Shown in pieces: positions 5,982-7,670 of a DNA stretch of 7,670 nt. Origin of the DNA: Candidatus Faecivivens stercorigallinarum. Its GTDB lineage: Bacteria > Bacillota > Clostridia > Oscillospirales > Ruminococcaceae. Every line of letters begins with the position of its first letter. Position 1 is the first letter of the stretch. Location of the stretch: contig DVLN01000130.1 in NCBI GenBank assembly GCA_018715465.1, positions 1 through 7,670 of the forward strand, given 5' to 3'. Both the position numbers and the translations under genes were made by a program. Under the pieces are notes generated by a model. That model was not told the DNA's origin and did no database searches. It saw only the letters and a list, made by a program, of their open reading frames with translations.

Positions 5982-7103
5982 ATGGAGAAAAAACTCGGGT
6001 TTGGTATGATGCGTCTGCCTTCTATTGATCCCAATGATCCGTCGAAAATTGATATTGAACAGGTAAGCAAAATGGTCGACCTCTTTTTGGAAAGAGGATT
6101 TACCTATTTTGACACTGCCTGGATGTACTGCGGATTCCAGAGTGAAAATGCGGCAAAGGAAGCACTGGTCAAACGTCATCCCCGTGACAGTTTTACCCTC
6201 GCGACCAAACTGCACGCCGGTTTCCTCAAAACCAAAGAGGATCGCGACCGTATTTTTAATGAACAGAGAGCTAAAACAGGCGTCGAATATTTTGACTACT
6301 ATCTGCTGCATGATATCGGATATGATCATTACAAGATTTATACCGAGCTGGATTGTTTCAATTGGCTGATGGAGAAAAAGCAGCAGGGCCTCGTTAAACA
6401 TATTGGCTTTTCTTATCATGATAACGCCGAACTGCTGGATCAGGTGCTGACCGAACACCCTGAGTTTGAGTTTGTCCAGCTGCAGATCAACTATCTTGAC
6501 TGGGAGAGCGCTGGTGTTCAGTCCCGTAAATGTTATGAAGTCGCGGTCAAACACGGCAAACCGGTTATCGTTATGGAACCGGTCAAGGGCGGCACACTAG
6601 CAAAAGTTCCTGAATCGGTCGAAAAGCTGTTCAAGGATGCGGCGCCGGAAATGTCTGTTCCGTCCTGGGCCATCCGTTTTGCAGCCAGCCTGCCTGGTGT
6701 TAAACTGGTTCTGTCGGGCATGAGCAATATGGAACAGGTATTGGATAACACCGATTATATGCAGAATCTCAAACCGCTGACCGATGAAGAACACAAGCTG
6801 GTCGAACAGGCAGTTGAGCTGATCAACGCCAACATCGCAATTCCCTGCACCGGTTGTTCCTACTGCACCGACGGATGTCCGATGCATATTGCAATTCCCA
6901 AGTACTTCTCGCTGTACAATGCAGATAAACAGGAAGTCAAGGAAAAAGGCTGGACGCCGCAGGGCGAGTACTACGACCGTCTGACGCATGTTTTCGGAAA
7001 GGCAAGCGACTGCATTGCCTGCGGCCAGTGCGAAGGGGTATGTCCCCAGCATCTGCCGATCATTGAGCACCTCAAAGAGGTTGCCGAATACTTTGGCAAA
7101 TAA
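5982..7103 (+). CDS. Aldo/keto reductase with C-terminal dicluster 4Fe-4S ferredoxin-type domain
   Basis: Cytoplasmic oxidoreductase of the predicted aldo/keto reductase family that carries iron-sulfur clusters (COG1453-like). The substrate is unknown. In 373 residues, 1-285 form the TIM-barrel reductase with the expected tetrad Asp44, Tyr49, Lys76 and His110. Residues 286-360 hold two complete 4Fe-4S motifs: Cys289, 292, 295, 299 and Cys344, 347, 350, 354, each in CxxCxxCxxxCP form. The clusters suggest electron exchange with ferredoxin or flavodoxin instead of, or besides, NAD(P)H; this is inference. The start ATG has AGGA at 5968-5971, ten bases upstream. It has its own strong promoter and is followed by a long hairpin, so it is probably monocistronic. 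The length is usual for the fused family and nothing essential appears missing. Confidence 0.93.
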   Translation: MEKKLGFGMMRLPSIDPNDPSKIDIEQVSKMVDLFLERGFTYFDTAWMYCGFQSENAAKEALVKRHPRDSFTLATKLHAGFLKTKEDRDRIFNEQRAKTGVEYFDYYLLHDIGYDHYKIYTELDCFNWLMEKKQQGLVKHIGFSYHDNAELLDQVLTEHPEFEFVQLQINYLDWESAGVQSRKCYEVAVKHGKPVIVMEPVKGGTLAKVPESVEKLFKDAAPEMSVPSWAIRFAASLPGVKLVLSGMSNMEQVLDNTDYMQNLKPLTDEEHKLVEQAVELINANIAIPCTGCSYCTDGCPMHIAIPKYFSLYNADKQEVKEKGWTPQGEYYDRLTHVFGKASDCIACGQCEGVCPQHLPIIEHLKEVAEYFGK

Positions 7104-7117
7104 TTGTATATAAGTGT

Positions 7118-7163
7118 AAATCCCTTTTACAGCTGTAAACTGTAAAAGGGATTTGCGCTTTTT
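7118..7163 (+). terminator. Rho-independent terminator of the aldo/keto reductase gene
   Basis: A perfect 15-bp stem pairs 7118-7132 with 7140-7154 around a seven-base loop, CTGTAAA. GCGC and five Ts (7159-7163) follow. The loop repeats the first seven bases of the right arm (CTGTAAA twice in tandem), so the left arm can pair alternatively as the palindrome at 7126-7139. The T run ends on the stop codon of the convergent regulator gene. Confidence 0.82.
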
Positions 7164-7502
7164 ATGAATTGTTGAAGCTGTCAATCAGGGCAAGCAGTGC
7201 CTGCTGCTGCCCGTCGGTAAGATGCAGAAGATGACGAAAGATTTTCCATTGGGTTTCGGTAACCGGGCGGAGCTGCTCTTTTGTTTCATCAAAGAAAAAC
7301 TGGGACAGCGTGATTCCAAAATAATCACAGAGGGTTTGCAGTGTAAACAGGGTGGGCAGAGTTTGGGAATGCAAAAGGGAGGAAACGGTCGATTGTGCGA
7401 GACCGGAGTCCTTGAACAGTCGGTATTCACTTTGACGCCTTTTTCTTCCATTAAAGAGCGAACACGGTTTTGAATCCAGAGAATCATCTCAGTATCGGTC
7501 AT
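7162..7502 (-). pseudogene. Frameshifted XRE-family helix-turn-helix regulator
   Basis: A Cro/cI-type DNA-binding regulator in two frames. From the ATG at 7502, frame one reads MTDTEMILWIQNRVRSLMEE and about two more residues, then loses sense. A second frame takes over with YRLFKDSGLAQSTVSSLL and LQTLCDYFGITLSQFF (helices 2-5 of the fold), continuing to a helical Gln/Leu-rich tail and a TAA at 7162-7164. The span is 341 bases, one short of 114 codons, so one added base restores a 113-residue protein. The break lies between about 7431 and 7444; a T5 run at 7440-7444 and a T3 run at 7431-7433 are the obvious sites. The ribosome site GGAGG at 7510-7514 is intact, seven bases from the ATG. The ATG overlaps the stop of the upstream regulator. 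It is either a recent pseudogene or a sequencing indel. Confidence 0.85.
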
Positions 7503-7670
7503 TGGCGTCCCTCCGAAAGCAACTCATCCAATGTTTTGTCCAGAGCTTTTGAAAAACACTGCAGTTCAATATCTGTGACAAACCGCTTACCGGCCTCAAT
7601 TCGTTGAATAGCGTTCTTGTCAATGTCCAGCCCAGTCAGTTGAAGCAGATCCGATAACTGCCGTTGAGAA
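7499..7670 (-). CDS. XRE-family helix-turn-helix regulator, C-terminal part (cut by window edge)
   Basis: On the - strand the frame beginning at 7669 is open and encodes 56 residues before a TGA at 7501-7499. It begins SQRQLSDLLQLTGLDIDKN, continues as AIQRIEAGKRFVTDIELQCF, and ends in a Leu-rich helix (LDKTLDELL). This is the second half of a Cro/cI-type helix-turn-helix: recognition region, then the IE-x-GKR-x-VTDIEL signature common in firmicute regulators, then the last helix. The N-terminal part lies outside the window. The stop overlaps the start of the next regulator as ATGA, with that gene's GGAGG inside this coding end, which indicates translational coupling. The target is unknown. 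It is presumably a small, stand-alone DNA-binding protein, since the reading frame ends soon after the domain. Confidence 0.85.
   Translation of the reverse strand, partial: SQRQLSDLLQLTGLDIDKNAIQRIEAGKRFVTDIELQCFSKALDKTLDELLSEGRQ

Noticed and set aside
5892..6554. 220-codon - strand open frame opposite the aldo/keto reductase
   Set aside because: Antisense to a well-supported gene and its promoter, with no recognisable domain or ribosome site logic.
6597..7184. 195-codon - strand open frame covering the end of the aldo/keto reductase and the terminator
   Set aside because: It is antisense to the conserved 4Fe-4S motifs and runs through the terminator hairpin, so it is a shadow frame.
7222..7473. 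83-codon + strand open frame at the right end
   Set aside because: It lies opposite the helix-turn-helix regulator, whose two halves are clearly recognisable on the - strand.

Overview
The window reads as ordinary chromosome of a Gram-positive, low-oxygen bacterium of the Clostridia, probably Oscillospiraceae-like. This is an inference from several traits: GGAGG-type ribosome binding sites, moderate GC, a membrane-anchored HtrA with a long cytoplasmic N-terminus, an aldo/keto reductase fused to a ferredoxin-type domain, and small Ala/Leu-rich proteins of a kind common in clostridial genomes. No phage, transposon, CRISPR, tRNA or rRNA feature was seen, and no gene-free stretch exceeds 300 bases.

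Left part (1-2967): an HtrA/DegP-type serine protease on the + strand runs in from the left edge and ends at a clear terminator hairpin. A second hairpin directly behind it serves the convergent gene. That gene, on the - strand, is a very FucO-like iron-dependent lactaldehyde reductase with its own strong sigma-A promoter. No fucose or rhamnose catabolic genes are nearby.

Middle (2968-4502): three small genes on the - strand (102, 190 and 122 residues) form a compact operon of unknown function. The middle protein carries a pentapeptide tandem repeat, and the second and third share a Gly-Leu-Ser-rich motif. A 168-base divergent spacer separates them from the next block and holds a good + strand promoter.

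Right-centre (4503-5857): a YfcE-type metallophosphoesterase and an RlmA-type 23S rRNA guanine-N1 methyltransferase form a tight two-gene + strand operon. Next comes a separately promoted aldo/keto reductase with two complete 4Fe-4S cysteine motifs (5982-7103), closed by a long hairpin.

Right edge (7162-7670): two XRE-family (Cro/cI-type helix-turn-helix) regulator genes lie in tandem on the - strand and overlap by ATGA. The upstream one is cut by the window edge. The downstream one is broken by a single-base frameshift that may be a real lesion or a homopolymer sequencing error.

Most genes are recognisable housekeeping or fermentative functions. The best candidate for undescribed biology is the three-small-gene operon; the broken regulator pair is the second item worth checking.
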